NCBI GenBank assembly: GCA_030674185.1
Contig: JAPXFY010000015.1
Coordinates: 23,008,986-23,072,985, forward strand
Origin: Monoplex corrugatus
Lineage: Eukaryota > Mollusca > Gastropoda > Littorinimorpha > Ranellidae
Direction of reading: 5' to 3'
Length of the DNA stretch: 64,000 bases
The notes below the pieces were generated by a model. It was not told the DNA's origin. It saw only the letters and a list, made by a program, of their open reading frames with translations, and searched no databases. Shown here piece by piece: positions 26,584-36,474 of the stretch. The stretch's first letter is position 1; each line of letters begins with the position of its first letter. The position numbers and the translations under genes were made by a program.

Positions 26584-29025
26584 ACTGCCAGTGATGAAAC
26601 TTTTCACTTAAAACGAAACTGCATAATTTTGAAGAAATTCCTTAAACATTAAAACTGTCAGTTTTCTTGTAAAGCTTGTTGTGTACCAACTGTTCAGTGA
26701 AGATTGACTGTTTCTGAAATTTGACAAGTAGTTCTGAATTTCTTGTCTGCTTGATAATGAAAACCAGCAGGCCATCTGTCTTGCTAATACAGCATTTCAG
26801 TTGGACATCTCAGTTTTAACATGACTATGTGAGCCCTGAGGTGACAGTTGGATGCTTTACTGTATCAGATTATACAGTCTCAAAACATTGGACCCGTGAC
26901 TGCGAGAATTCCTCAAAAGATTGTAATCTGTTGTTGACTTCAGTGCTTTGGATTTATCATTGATCTTAATGATTCAGATTTGCCATTGACTTCAGTGACT
27001 CAGGTTTATTGTTTGCCTTAACTGTATACAAGTATGTGTATTTTGAACCTGTTGTTGAAGCCATTCAGTGGATTCATCTTGTTCAGGGTGTACAAAACCC
27101 GAAACAATGAGTCTGATTTCAACATCCCTGGCATTGACCGCATTCCTGGCTTAGGTCAGTATTCCTTGTTGTTGTGTGTTGTGTGGACTATGATTGTGTG
27201 AGTGGTGTATGGGAACATTATCTCTTATTACTAACACAGTGAAGTAGCTAGAACAATGGACTACTGGCTGGGAAGTTATGGAATATTTTGGCCCCAACCG
27301 GCTCCTACCCACCATGTTATCAGTTCATTAAGAAGACTGGGTCTGCTTAATCTAATCTCATACCCTTTAAAGATGAGTCATTGAGGGTGTTGCTCAGATT
27401 TCTTGATCAGTATCTCAGGTGTTATTTATCTTGTCAGGTCTGGTTGATACCCGAATATATTATGAAAGTCATTATAGAGCATAGCCTTATCATACAGTCT
27501 CAGTCCAAAATGGGGGGGTTCATAACATCATCATTGTCATCTTCATTTTTATGAAATCAGCATAATATCATAAAAAATTCTCCCAGATTCTGTGGCTCTT
27601 CATGTGGTTCTTCCATAATGATTTTTTTTGGAGGTTTGTTGGAGAGCTGAAGTTAGCAGCATGGGGGAAGTGACACAGAAGATGAGGCAGGCGCAACAAC
27701 AACAAAACAATAATAACAGCAAAACAGTAACATCAGCATCTACATCAACAACAACAATATCAGTATAAAGACAAGGCAGTCAAACTGTTCTGTAATTTCT
27801 CGTTTTGTACAGAAAATAATGATAAAAGAAATAATGGTTTGTAATACAAGCATATCTTATTGTAAGTCTCTGTGCAAGTGAGAAATTAAAACAGATCTAT
27901 AGCTGCATAATTTTGTTTTTCTTGATTGCATTAACAATGGCACAAATGAAGCTTCGGCACAAAATGAAACTTTGGATAACGTATATATGCGTGTTTGTGT
28001 GTGGTGTATGTGCCATCCACATTCTTGTGGTGTTTATTGTTAACATGTTTTTGTTCTGTCTTTCACACCCAGTCATCAGTTACTTTGTAAACAAGGTAAC
28101 TGATGACTGGATCCAAATGGGTCATGCAACGCATGGACAGCCCCTCTTTGCTTGATGAAATGACTATTGAATGGCGTCAGGAGCTTGGGAGGTGATTGTC
28201 TGGAGAATGGCGAGGCATTGGTGCTCCAGGTCCCATCCGCACCCTTGTAGTGTTTCTTGTTAACATGTTTTTGTTCTGTCTGTTTTACCCCTCCTTCTGT
28301 TTGAATTTTTGGCTATTTTACTTTCAAGGTAAACAGAAAGAAAGAGTGGAAAATATGTGTAACATTTATCAGTTCATAATTGGTAAGCAACTGCCGACCA
28401 GAACTCATCTCCATCTTTATGTATACAAAGGCAACATCCCTTGTTGGTATATAGTACTTGTCCCATCTTGGTTTACATAACTGCAATGGCACCCAACGTT
28501 CCCTCCGAAACAAAACCAAATCAGCGTCACAGTGAAATTACGCATGATGGTAGTCTTGGCAAGGTACACAAAATATGGATTTCAAAATGGACAGGAGAGA
28601 CATAGTTCCAAACAAGTATCACAGAAACTGCCATTATTGTTATTATTATATTATTGTTATGCCTGTGTGTTAACTGTCCTGTGCTTTGAATTGTTTATAA
28701 TCATGCACAAGAGAGATGTATAGTGCCAGGCACATACCCAAGACCTTGCCAGCACACAAGATTAATATGCAGGCACAGGGCTTATGCCATGATCATTTCG
28801 GGTTTTATTCATTGCATGACATCTGTGCATATAGAATATATTCCGCGCATTGAGACGTGGTCTTGAGAAACTGAAGCTATTATTAGCATTATTATTGCTG
28901 TGTGTTGTCTGTCAGGTGGCATGAGTGCTGCTGGCTATGAGAACATCGACAACAGACCACCTGCTCCATACTCTGGCATGCCTGTGGAAACGGCACATCC
29001 CCACCAGACTGTCACAAAGGAGTAG
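7454..29025 (+). CDS. AGTRAP: AGTRAP-like four-pass membrane protein, seven coding exons
   Basis: Coding exons are 7454-7480, 17095-17129, 17584-17695, 23160-23247, 24684-24729, 27033-27154 and 28916-29025. They total 540 nt, a 179-residue protein, and every phase joins (first exon MNAPNLMLK ending at gtaagc). Human AGTRAP is 159 residues. Diagnostic matches are the W-G-C junction (residues 21-23), LWSIGAPESIDAVVM (44-58, family 'SIDAISM'), an LxxILQDI...YEPR segment (63-80) and MCILNLLLKPFSGF (104-117). Four hydrophobic segments are visible at about 8-27, 32-47, 56-76 and 100-120. The polar tail has NIPGIDRIPGLG and ends HQTVTKE. In vertebrates the protein binds the angiotensin AT1 receptor tail and promotes its internalisation. 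That ligand system is not assured in an invertebrate, so the role here is unknown. Intron 1 is 9.6 kb and full of nested transposons. Confidence 0.87.
7481..9257. other. AGTRAP intron 1, repeat-poor start
   Basis: No convincing gene. The stretch about 7790-8230 contains GGTTCCATCC-like and short tRNA-B-box-like words and may be a decayed SINE, but this could not be settled. Confidence 0.3.
9258..9741 (+). mobile_element. Interspersed element copy A (left part), split by LINE insertion
   Basis: Starts at a 'GATGCCGGGG CTCTTTCAG'-type motif and runs through the same sequence seen at 25.1, 46.5 and 51.1 kb. It stops at TTTGAAG (9735-9741). The missing tail (GCAGTTATAGCCCTGATATGG and onward) resumes at 16387, on the far side of the nested LINEs. 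No coding capacity; a SINE or other short non-autonomous element of about 520 bp. Confidence 0.75.
9757..12955 (+). mobile_element. Full-length RTE-clade LINE
   Basis: Flanked by a perfect 9-bp direct repeat ACGAACCAG (9748-9756 and 12956-12964). It ends in a short (ATG)n tail, typical of RTE elements, rather than poly(A). Length of 3.2 kb with one long frame fits the clade. The insertion lies inside the 5'-truncated RLE-type LINE, so it is the youngest layer of the nest. Confidence 0.88.
9882..12944 (+). CDS. RTE endonuclease-reverse transcriptase ORF
   Basis: An uninterrupted frame of 1020 codons. The apurinic-type endonuclease comes first: GTWNVRTL (about residue 52), GDFNAKVG (about 189) and SDHDLVLL (about 286). 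The reverse transcriptase follows, with SPGADNIPAELLK, NYRTISLI, QAGFRAGRS, the DFKKAFDRVWH palm motif, VRQGCLLSPVLFN and the catalytic FADD (about 755-758). The C-terminal region has LLYGCESW and LSWFGHVTRH. No ORF1 is present, as usual in RTE. The absence of stops over 3 kb, together with the intact target duplication, suggests a recent, possibly competent copy. The start could be slightly upstream or downstream; 9882 is the first ATG in frame. Host codon context plays no part: this is a mobile element gene. Confidence 0.88.
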   Translation: MRDTIANNIPDRSGPGLQTTALTTDKHQGGSEKSATGAKTSFKLPTEKATIGTWNVRTLHQCGKVKELEHELRRYQWDIVGISEVRWTGFGEAITEEGHKMWYSGEESLHENGVAFIVRKEVIGCIMSCTPVNSRIISIRVSAKPKNITIIQVYAPTTSHEDQVVEEFYEKIEDTIGKAPRKDIIIVQGDFNAKVGPDAYKNWAGTVGQFGTGETNDRGLRLLEFACTQRLTIANTLYPHKLSRRTTWHAPNGKTHNQIDFVLTPRRFKSSINKAKTRTYPGADIGSDHDLVLLTMKIKLKKKYQAAQPRIKFDLEKLKDPEIEEAFQAQLGGRFAALNFLDSDINDLTNNFGEAVRETAEEVLGRQRKKHQAWISNDILDLCDNRRSLKKTKNSSPEEAAQYRKTNNLVKKKMIEAKEQWINNQCENIEKGMKKGNSKHAFTTLKNLTKTQQNRSSVIEDTSGELLTESSAVLNRWTQYCQELYNYPIQPDDSLFQGDSTPLRESSPLPVMREEVEEAIRSLPAGKSPGADNIPAELLKHGGNDLVTRVTSICQKIWETKQWPTEWTQSLIIPLPKKGNMRQCQNYRTISLISHTSKIMLRVILNRLKKEAEEHLAEEQAGFRAGRSTVEQIFTCRIMMEKHLQHQRDLFHNFIDFKKAFDRVWHKGLWQVLRKFGIEEGLVQTIQALYNTASSAVLLNNQIGDYFKTTVGVRQGCLLSPVLFNLFLENIMREALHDFHSTVSIGGRTINNLRFADDIDLMGGSNEELQDLTMRLEESAGAHGMEVSTEKSKVLVNSTTNTHAEIYMNGQQLEEVDAFKYLGATLTKDGRSTTEIKTRLAIATAAMVKLNKIWKSREIGFPSKMKLYKSLVLPILLYGCESWTMTAETTKRIQTFETKCFRRLLGISWQDRKTNDFVWSQITTLAGPQEPLLATVKNRKLSWFGHVTRHNSLPKTVLQGTLGGGRRRGRQAKCWMDNIKEWTRLDGPTLVRQAEDRTGWRRLASRVSLISPLRPSRAGE
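12965..16099 (+). CDS. RLE-type LINE polyprotein (RT, CCHC, restriction-like endonuclease), N-terminally truncated
   Basis: The frame is open from within the RTE tail to the stop at 16097-16099, but only the part after 12965 belongs to this element. The upstream stretch is an accidental frame through the RTE 3' end. Motifs in order: basic KKRMK/RRRKSKKKK region, SAPGPNGIPYLLYKK, NQFRPISLLNVEGK, the palm motif WLDLANAYGSVPH (near 14115), GIAMGCAISPILF, FMDDTT in place of FADD (near 14420), and a CCHC knuckle C-x2-C-x7-H-x4-C (near 15430-15480). Last is a restriction-like endonuclease with RPDIALHSD and IELTVPYE (near 15755-15825). The LANAYGS palm and this C-terminal order fit the NeSL/HERO/R2 group; the exact clade is inferred. 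About 1040 residues remain. Confidence 0.82.
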   Translation, partial: QQRTVIAGETLDDQGQELNHSAKDIHADGSDADFAQALNAKRGKLNLPPAGAKEQWEKLDEELVLKLNALIGNSTLEHKLDTYGDIIYSICRDTYGVKQPKTKTPPQKSRRQQQMESIRREKRKLKKRMKTASEFEKQGLLELWKDLKAKHNALSKVESARRRKSKKKKTQDRFFKDPFDFARKLFEQPKSGTLTVGKETLEQHLRETYSDSQRKAPLEIQNLVWPAAPEGKFNNKPPTLDEVKNVVKKARAKSAPGPNGIPYLLYKKCPKVLEWLHKMIRSAWRNQKISDQWMRAEGVYIPKEQNSSSINQFRPISLLNVEGKIFFSVMAARLTKYLTENKYLDMSVQKGGIPGMPGCLEHATLIWDAIQKARTEKRDIDVVWLDLANAYGSVPHDMIQLALEMYHIPENIRTMLRKYFQGFSMRFSTKEYTTDWIDLEVGIAMGCAISPILFVLAMEVILKAAMKSSGPVNLGDGYQMPPLKAFMDDTTVLSTDEEETHRILKQLDELVASSRMRFKPKKSRSLSLRKGKVADSVKFMVANQAIPTVTEEPVKSLGRWYDDSLKDTQRGCETKQTAEEGLKKIDNCGLPGKYKVWCLQFMLIPKLLWPLLIYDICTSTVEAMEAKINKYTRKWLSVPPGLTDVAFYCRQAMLKLPLKSIVEEYKVGKARLLSMLEESEDNIVRSVHPKLRTGRKWKVQEAVNNAKRNLSIKEIIGHTQTNRQGLGATKMQWWSKAKGKEKRDMIIQELKEEEDVKRVQKAVQQGQQGQWTTWDSALQRSLSWNDMWHMAPLRISFLLRSVYDLLPSNANLVKWGKADDPACPLCQKKQTVEHVLSSCKVALAQGRYTWRHNQVLKVITDVVSEKTMTPNAPIAMTTFYKAGGKQVWPESAMTTSTLPKGLLDGAVDWECTADLPEWRNYPDVISKTGMRPDIALHSDSSKQVILIELTVPYESRMEEAHIYKTKKYAGLASTLKKAGLRVKIFAIEVGARGFVGTSAYDLMKQLAISGKKRTRALKAMAEAAERSLSWIWARRNQKSELHKD
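16119..16200 (+). ncRNA. tRNA-like segment in RLE LINE 3' region
   Basis: An A-box-like TTAGCACATTGGTAAAACC and a B-box GGTTCGATCCC lie at tRNA spacing. CCCC near the 5' end can pair with GGGG at the 3' end. The T arm pairs at four of five positions and the anticodon loop would read TTCTGAA (CUG, Gln-like). The anticodon stem is poor, so this is not a working tRNA. About 26 A residues follow. Either a tRNA-derived SINE or a tRNA-derived part of the LINE tail. Confidence 0.6.
16387..16460 (+). mobile_element. Interspersed element copy A (right part)
   Basis: Begins with the TTTGAAG target duplication and continues with the element tail (GTTATAGCCCTGATATGGCTC and a TTTAAAGAGTAATAACAAT end), completing the copy that breaks off at 9741. 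Confidence 0.7.
16461..17094. other. AGTRAP intron 1, unique-looking end
   Basis: AT-rich DNA with a short local duplication ('gaacaaatttgataacagattcagacat' type, about 16742 and 16813). No gene seen. Ends at the acceptor tttttcag before exon 2. Confidence 0.4.
17136..17271. repeat. 46-bp tandem repeat, three copies, AGTRAP intron 2
   Basis: Three near-perfect units containing GCATTTGTGTTTTGTAAATA and a GTGTTGCAACTTTTTT end, starting seven bases after the exon 2 donor. Open frames through it are repeat artefacts. Confidence 0.9.
17796..20816. repeat. 3-kb minisatellite of 33/35-bp units, AGTRAP intron 3
   Basis: About 88 units built on CAGGCTGTGTGTTACCGTAC + AGTCTGCTGCTGT, with a 2-bp GC length variant and T/C and A/G variants. 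Because 33 and 35 bp units are mixed, all three plus-strand frames stay open for over 1 kb; the long 'proteins' (VCYRTVCCC-type repeats) are not genes. Marker variants recur at about 1463 bp, showing an internal duplication of some 42 units. Confidence 0.95.
20980..21262. repeat. Tandem repeat, about 60-bp unit, five copies
   Basis: Units share 'atctgtacc', 'attattggagcttgttg' and 'tataagtgatag' blocks with decreasing similarity, in AGTRAP intron 3 right after the minisatellite. Confidence 0.8.
21856..22105. repeat. Tandem repeat, about 50-bp unit, five copies
   Basis: Units share GGGTAATGATCTACAATTT and GACTTTCAGATTTCAGCAG. Each copy contains a pyrimidine-AG step (tttcag) resembling a splice acceptor, in AGTRAP intron 3. 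Confidence 0.85.
22663..22830 (+). pseudogene. Possible piggyBac transposase N-terminus remnant
   Basis: Begins MSTSRGLSRVEILRLLDFDE, meets an in-frame stop, then continues as an acidic stretch (DFEEESSESAEEEEESV). Short acidic N-termini of this kind occur in piggyBac-like transposases (compare 33738-34316). Too short and degraded to be sure. Confidence 0.3.
22831..22895 (-). mobile_element. Interspersed element, tail fragment
   Basis: Matches the tail region 'atatcagrgctataaccg' plus 'atacttcaacagg' of the element seen whole at 46.5 and 51.1 kb. Confidence 0.5.
23368..23517 (+). mobile_element. piggyBac-type palindromic MITE, copy 1 (shortened)
   Basis: Starts TTAACCCTTTGACTCC and ends AGTCAAAGGTTAA. 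Inner inverted arms around TTCCTGCAGGAA are partly kept. TTAA at both ends with CCCTTT termini is the piggyBac signature. Confidence 0.7.
23904..24060 (+). mobile_element. piggyBac-type MITE, copy 2 (right end lost)
   Basis: Begins TTAACCCTTTGACTC and keeps the ATCCACCAG/CTGGTGGATAGGG hairpin and the 'gctagtatagttgacaatg' block, but lacks the terminal inverted repeat on the right. Confidence 0.65.
24257..24345. repeat. (GT)n microsatellite
   Basis: Nearly pure TG tract in AGTRAP intron 4. Confidence 0.95.
25101..25506 (+). mobile_element. Interspersed element copy B
   Basis: Starts GGGGATGCCGGGGGCTCTTT and ends with GTTATAGCCCTGATATGGCT and an AACAACAATAACAATAAC tail. Shorter than copies at 46.5 and 51.1 kb because of an internal deletion between the 'tttagtgtcct' and 'gaagttttgtatg' blocks. 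Confidence 0.8.
26045..26237 (+). mobile_element. piggyBac-type palindromic MITE, copy 3
   Basis: Full length (about 193 bp including TTAA ends). Left TTAACCTTTTGACTCC, right GAAGTCAAAGGGTTAA, with a second inner inverted pair around GTCCTGCAGGAAGC. Confidence 0.85.
26470..26582. repeat. (GT)n microsatellite
   Basis: TG tract with two GGTG interruptions, in AGTRAP intron 5. Confidence 0.95.
28069..28110. repeat. 42-bp near-perfect palindrome
   Basis: Arms CCAGTCATCAGTTAC and GTAACTGATGACTGG are exact reverse complements around a 12-bp centre (TTTGTAAACAAG), in AGTRAP intron 6. Confidence 0.85.
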
Positions 29026-31019
<1,994 letters not shown>

Positions 31020-33120
31020 AGAAAACTACAAGAAACTCTGGACAGCAGAAAGTCATCAGGGTAAAAGCCCCTTTGATCGAGTGTTTGCTCCTAAACTCCA
31101 TATACTCTGATTGAGCGGAGCAGCATCCAGGTCATTACTCCTGGACACCCTTCTACTGTCGCCAATTTTTTTCATGCTGCTTGGATTCAGATTCAGATTC
31201 ATGTTTACAGGGTGGTTGGGCACTTCAACGCCGCTCCAAGCCATGTGTGTGATGACCATCTTGACACTTATTTATTGGACACCTGCTGGACATGGGAAAT
31301 GTGCCATGTGTAGGGAAATTTTAAGTCTTGTAAGTTCACTTTTGCTCTTCCTTGACCAGATCCAGCTGCTTCTGCCACTGCCTTTAGGTTCTGGTCTTCT
31401 CTTTCCCAGAAATCAAGAACTGTTCGATGCAGATGTGTTTACTAAATCCATTGTTTCAACCTCTAAGGGAGGACTTTGGCTATGAAGCAGGATTCCCCAC
31501 AGCTGCTGGCTGAACTTCAATATTTTTCAGTCTGAAGATATGGGCTGCCTCCATTTTACTTTCATGTGGCACAGTGAGTTTGATCAGAAAATCATGTTTT
31601 GATGAATGGGAATGGAGTGCTATGTCCGGTCTCATGCTACTCCTGCTTATGATTTCTGGGTGTTTTTTCCATTCTGGGAGATTTGCTGTGCAGTCCTAGA
31701 TACCACTCCATCCATAAGACCCCGCTTCTATCCTCAGATTTTTCAGGCCTCTTGCTGTGTAGAAGGTTGCCAGTGCCTCTGGTGGCAGTACTAATCATTT
31801 GTAAAACTCTGTAAGCGCTCAGTAAATGCTGTCTCTCATGTGATGCGTAACCAGGCAGAACTAGCACTGTTTTTCATCTGTGCTGGGAAAAGACAGAGAT
31901 CTGTACAAAAGTGTTTCACTGAATTTTGTGAAAGGACTCGGGAACACAAAACACCATGCTTGTGGTCAATACTTTTAAATTACTGTAATACAAAAGATCT
32001 GCACAAATCTGATTCATTGCGTTTGGGGGCAGGGTTATGGAACAGTGTGTCTTATTTCTGTGCTAAATCCCATCAGATCATATTCATACAAGACTGCCAT
32101 TGAGATTTGCAAGGGATAGGGAACAGTGTGTATCTGTGTGTAAAACCATCAAATTACATACATACACGACTATCACTTATATCATCATCTTGAATATGCC
32201 ATACATCTTGAGAATTTCCTGTCAGTTTGCGATGTATGTGCTGATGTTTCTTGATGCTCATTTGTCTCAAATGGCCAGATTTCAAGCCATTAACACTAAA
32301 AACAGTTACTATGTCTTAAAACTGTTCATATGCTTTCATGATTATTACAGCTACATAATATTCAGTATATACTGAGATGCACCGCAAAAATTGTTTTTGT
32401 TTCATTGTTTATATGCTTTATCATCAGTATCATGATTTTTCTTTCACACGCATTATTTCTTTTAAAAAGGTGACTTTCAATATGCTTTGTCATTCTACAT
32501 CATTAGGTATACAGTATTAATCACATGGGTAACAGGGGCATTGTTTTTGTAACTAAACCTGTGATATTTCAAGTCATTATTAAGCATTTTTTGGTAATTA
32601 AAAGCTTCTGTAGTCCCATTTTTATACATTAATTCGACTTGGAATAGAACTACTTTGCACAAGCTCAGGATGAGTTCCACAGTTTGTTTGCCTGGGCAGA
32701 GCAGGCATGCAGGGTCATCTGATTCCCCCCATTTCACCAGATTTGCATTCAAGGGCAGGTAGTCAGATATAGATCTGAGGATGAAACTGATCTTGTGAAG
32801 GACCATGTCATTTCAGCTGAGACTTGTTTGGAATACACTTTCCCATGTTGCCCCTTTTGGCCTTGACAGTAACATATCTTACAAGGTTCAGGTAAAGTCA
32901 GTTGACATTTTGAGGTAATGGTAACATACTGTATGTGTGTGCTTTTATTCCCATTATTTTTAAATCTAATAGAAATTTCATGCATGCTTTAGAGCCAGAT
33001 GAAAATGGATATTTTGAATCTTCTGCTTTTCGCTGAGATGTAATGGATGTATAGCCGCCAACACACTGAACCATTTCTTTTCTTTGGTTCTGCTGCCAAC
33101 TTTCTGTTTGCCGAGTACCC
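31020..33120 (-). pseudogene. Decayed second copy of RLE-type LINE, minus strand
   Basis: Minus-strand pieces match the element at 12.9-16.4 kb in order: CQGQKGQHGKV with SAEMTW (near 32.85 kb), ISFILRSISDYLPLNANLVK and CLLCPGKQTVELILSLCK (32806-32640), ATFYTARG (near 31.78 kb), then LPEWKKHPEIISRSSMRPDI with KLTVPHESKME (near 31.6 kb). The shared 3' tail follows at about 31180-31020. Stops and frameshifts make it non-functional. A 715-bp insertion interrupts it at 31798-32512. Confidence 0.8.
31798..32512. mobile_element. 715-bp insertion inside decayed LINE
   Basis: Lies exactly between two LINE fragments that are adjacent in the intact copy. It is flanked by the 11-bp direct repeats AGTACTAATCA (31787-31797) and AGTATTAATCA (32513-32523). 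No recognised coding capacity; a possible 87-codon frame (MMRNQAELALFFICAGK start) is shared with the copy at 36.9 kb. Nature unknown. Confidence 0.6.
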
Positions 33121-33186
33121 CAGTTATGACCTCCCACAGTCATGACCTGAATGGTTCATTGTAAACAGCTGTAGTGTTTTTGTTGA

Positions 33187-33370
33187 TGTGTGTAGCGTTA
33201 GAAAGGTCATTTTGTTCTGCTTGGTTTGAACTAGCTGTCGTTGTTTGTTTTGTTCATTTATATAGATACATGTAGGGTTAGAAAGGTCGATTTGTTCTGT
33301 TTGGTTAAAATTGTCTTTTGTTGTTTTGTTCATTTGTGTAGATGTGTGTAGTGTCAGAAAGGTAGATTTT
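33187..33370. repeat. Tandem repeat, about 80-bp unit, two and a half copies
   Basis: Units share GTTAGAAAGGTCRATTTTGT and a 'tgttttgttcattt' block. Confidence 0.75.
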
Positions 33371-33442
33371 TTTTGTTCCTGGTGTCTACAATATTTGTAT
33401 TTTAAAAACAAAAAACATAGCTAACATAAAGATGTGCTTTAA

Positions 33443-34936
33443 CCCTTAGCTGTTCACAAGGCCCGTAACCGCCCTGCGGAAAAAATGTGCTGATCCGTTC
33501 ATAGCGGTCGAGATCGCCCTACCTTTTCCGGCACACTGTGGGGAATTTCCATCACTACTGGCCTTGCTGTCTTATCGCACATGTGGTTAGAATCTTGGTC
33601 AGTCCCGCGTTGAATGTTCTAGAAATAGTACGAGCATTCTGGGATGCAAGGAACTTTCCATTCACTAGGCCTACTGAAAGACTTAGTTACTAATGCTGTG
33701 GTACGTGCTTTCATTCACAAATGTGAGCGTGGGAAAGATGGCGAGTTTCAGCGAAGACGAATTTGTGGATTACACTGAAGCAGAGTTGCAGGAAATTTTT
33801 AGAGAAATAGATCGTTTAGAAATTGAAGAAGAAGATGAAGAAGAAAAGGAAGATGTAGAGTCGGATGTTGAAGTAGGTGGTGATGATGAAGATGGAAATG
33901 ACAGTGACATAGACGACGATGTACCACTGGCTGCACTGGTGCAGGCATGGCGACCAGTGACACGTGGCAGTGAAGTCAGGGAATTTTCACAAGTTGTTGG
34001 GCCTAAACATTCGCTGCCCACTGATGCGAAACCAATAGACTATTTTTGTTTGTTTCTGCCACTAGAATTTTTTGTCAGTGCTGCTGAAGAGACCAACAAC
34101 TACGCTGGTCAGAAGATTGCGGCAAAGGGGCAACCTGACCCACTTTGGAAAGAGACGACAGCTGATGAAATCAGGGCATACCTGTCTATTCTCATCATGA
34201 TGGGGCTAAAACATCAGTCCCGTCTATGGTGCTACTGGTCAACTTTCTGTCCGGGACTGTTTCCGGGACTATCATGCGCTAAACACCACGACACAGGCTA
34301 CAACCAGCGCTTGTGACACCACTGGTGACACTGCCACTGACAATGACGGTGACAATCACAGTGACGATGACAACAACATCTCACCATCATCACAGTAGCT
34401 GCAAAGTTGCTGTATAGGCACATATGTGTAAATAGTGTATAGGGAATGAAATCTTAGACGAACATGTACCAAATATCTTTGGAAAACATTTCTGTTTCTT
34501 TCTGTTTATGTTCATTTTGGTGACATCGTGACAATTCTTTTCTGACATTTGTGTTGTGCCTGTATATTGGATACTATACTGGAGGAGCAGAGACAGCGTC
34601 AGGTAGGACAGGTGTTGTGTGTACAACTAACAAATGTTGTTTTTAGACAATAGAGCTTGTTTGTATGCTAACCATTGTATTGTCACCATAAAAATACCTC
34701 TGTCTGTGACATCTTTGGTGACAGGGACACGCACACTAGACCCAGGACACACAAAACCACATGCGAATCAAACTATGGACACTTGTGTATATGTGTGCAA
34801 AAAATCTTTCTTCTGTACTTTCAAACAAGTGAATGGCAGTATGATTATCAGCATGACTGTACTCGGATGAAAAAATGTCAGAAAAATGCGAATACTAGGA
34901 GCTAGCTTTACATCTAGCAGTGCGAATGCGAAAGGG
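33443..34936 (+). mobile_element. piggyBac transposon copy, defective
   Basis: TTAA target sites flank it (33439-33442 and 34937-34940). Ends begin CCCTTAGCTGTTCACA and, reversed, CCCTTTCGCATTCGCA, an imperfect terminal inverted repeat of piggyBac form. It contains the N-terminal part of a transposase on the plus strand. At about 1.5 kb it is too short for a full transposase, so it is internally deleted. Confidence 0.8.
33738..34316 (+). pseudogene. piggyBac transposase, N-terminal fragment
   Basis: Starts MASFSEDEFVDYTEAELQE, with a strongly acidic region (about residues 30-65), then the piggyBac core entry: IDYFCLFLPLEFFVSAAEETN, ADEIRAYLSILIMMGLKHQS. After about residue 165 the frame no longer resembles the family and stops at 34314-34316. 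The catalytic Asp residues and the C-terminal cysteine domain are gone. Start chosen at the ATG that gives the typical acidic N-terminus; an upstream in-frame ATG (33693) is possible. Confidence 0.75.
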
Positions 34937-34940
34937 TTAA

Positions 34941-36333
34941 AGGTTGAAAATTTTACAATGTTTGACAAAAATATTATCAGGGTGAATTGTATTCAAAATG
35001 ATCTGTGGCATTGGTAGATATGTAAAATGTGTTAATATGTATACAGATTGGCCCACGAAAATGTTGGTCGGTGGAATAGAGTAAAGTGTGTGGTTAACTT
35101 TTGTGGCACTGCTGTGTGTGTATGTGTAGTTTTATTACGTTAAGCAGACACTAGGATTTTTTTTAGTCTCTCATTCAAGAAAAAAATCATTGCTATGGAG
35201 TTTGGTAAACAGTTGCAAGTGCAACATAGATTATCACTTCTTTTGTATTTTTCTGAACCCTTTAAGATTTGATTTGTGAGTCACTGAATGTGACTGGCTC
35301 TGACAAAGGGGATCAAAAATTGACAGCATGTTTTCCACAATGGGCTAGAACTTCTGTTGGGGCCCATGACATCAGTTATGAGCTATTACAATTTTCAGTG
35401 CCTGGAAAAGTTTCTCTGTCCTATTGTTCAGCTGAGACCTTAAAACACAGTCTGAATGATCTAGAAAAGTTGGGCTTTATTCATTACATTATTGAAATTA
35501 TCACTGAAAATGATTGAATTTTGTGATTTATGTCATGCGATCGTAGATGAAACTTAAGCATCTAGAAATACTTTTGTATCTGAATGACAAATCGAGAGTA
35601 AGTGAATGACAAAACAGAGAGTAACTATTATGATTATCAATTTCAGCGTAAGTATAGCCCCTGAAACTTGTTGTTAAGGATGTTCGTTCATTTCTGTCTG
35701 CCCAACATCCCTAAGCTTATTGCTAAGGATGTTCATTTTTTGTCTTGCCAACACTGAAAAACATTTTCTGAAAATGGCTGCCACCAACAGTTCCTTTAAA
35801 AAGCTGTAAATCATGTTCGCAAAAAGCTGCAGGTGCAAATTGTGTATGAAATGAAAGTTGAGAAACACTCAAAATAGACTTGGCCTCTTTGTCAGAACGA
35901 TTCACAAATACTCTGTCGTATTCAAAGTTTGATAGTAATTGAAAGTGTGGTGGTCAATTGTTATTCATACACTAAGCATTGTTCTACACTTTTTATTGTT
36001 TGATTTAGGCCTGGGGATTCATGAACAATTTTCTGTTTGTGCACAGCACTGAAGATCATATAATGTGGAAGTGTGTCAAATACATGACCAGCTGTAACTG
36101 CAGTGAGCACCAGTGACCATTAAATTATTGGCTGGTCCTCACCAGATTGAATACTAAAAAGTGGATAGAACACAGAGGAGTAAATTACATTCCAAGATGG
36201 TAGCTTACATTCCAAAATGGCATGTAGAAACTCAACAGACCATTTCCCCTTGCATAAATTGTACTGAGTATTGATATGTGAGTGATTATTAAGTATTGAT
36301 ATGAGAGTGATAATTTGTATGGATAAGGAAATA
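34941..36333. other. Intergenic DNA, no gene seen
   Basis: AT-rich, with a short local duplication near 35670-35755 ('taaggatgttcrttc' type). An 82-codon frame at 35269-35517 has no recognised similarity and no exon signals. Confidence 0.35.
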
Positions 36334-36474
36334 TTAACCCTTTGACTACCACATCCTGTCCACCAGCATCCTGCATTGTCAACCATGATAGCAAAGCAAA
36401 AACTTAACCCTTTGACTCCCTCTCCCTCAGGGTTTTTGCAGTTGGTGGATAGGGTGCGGGAGTCAAAGGGTTAA
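36334..36474 (-). mobile_element. piggyBac-type palindromic MITE, copy 4 (internally deleted)
   Basis: Ends TTAACCCTTTGACTACC and GGGAGTCAAAGGGTTAA. The block order (CACCAGCATCCTGCATTGTC before GCAAAAACTTAACCC) is reversed relative to copies 3 and 7. Confidence 0.8.

Noticed and set aside
35269..35517. 82-codon open frame MICESLNVTGSDKG...
   Set aside because: No homology recognised, no splice or promoter context, and the length is expected by chance.
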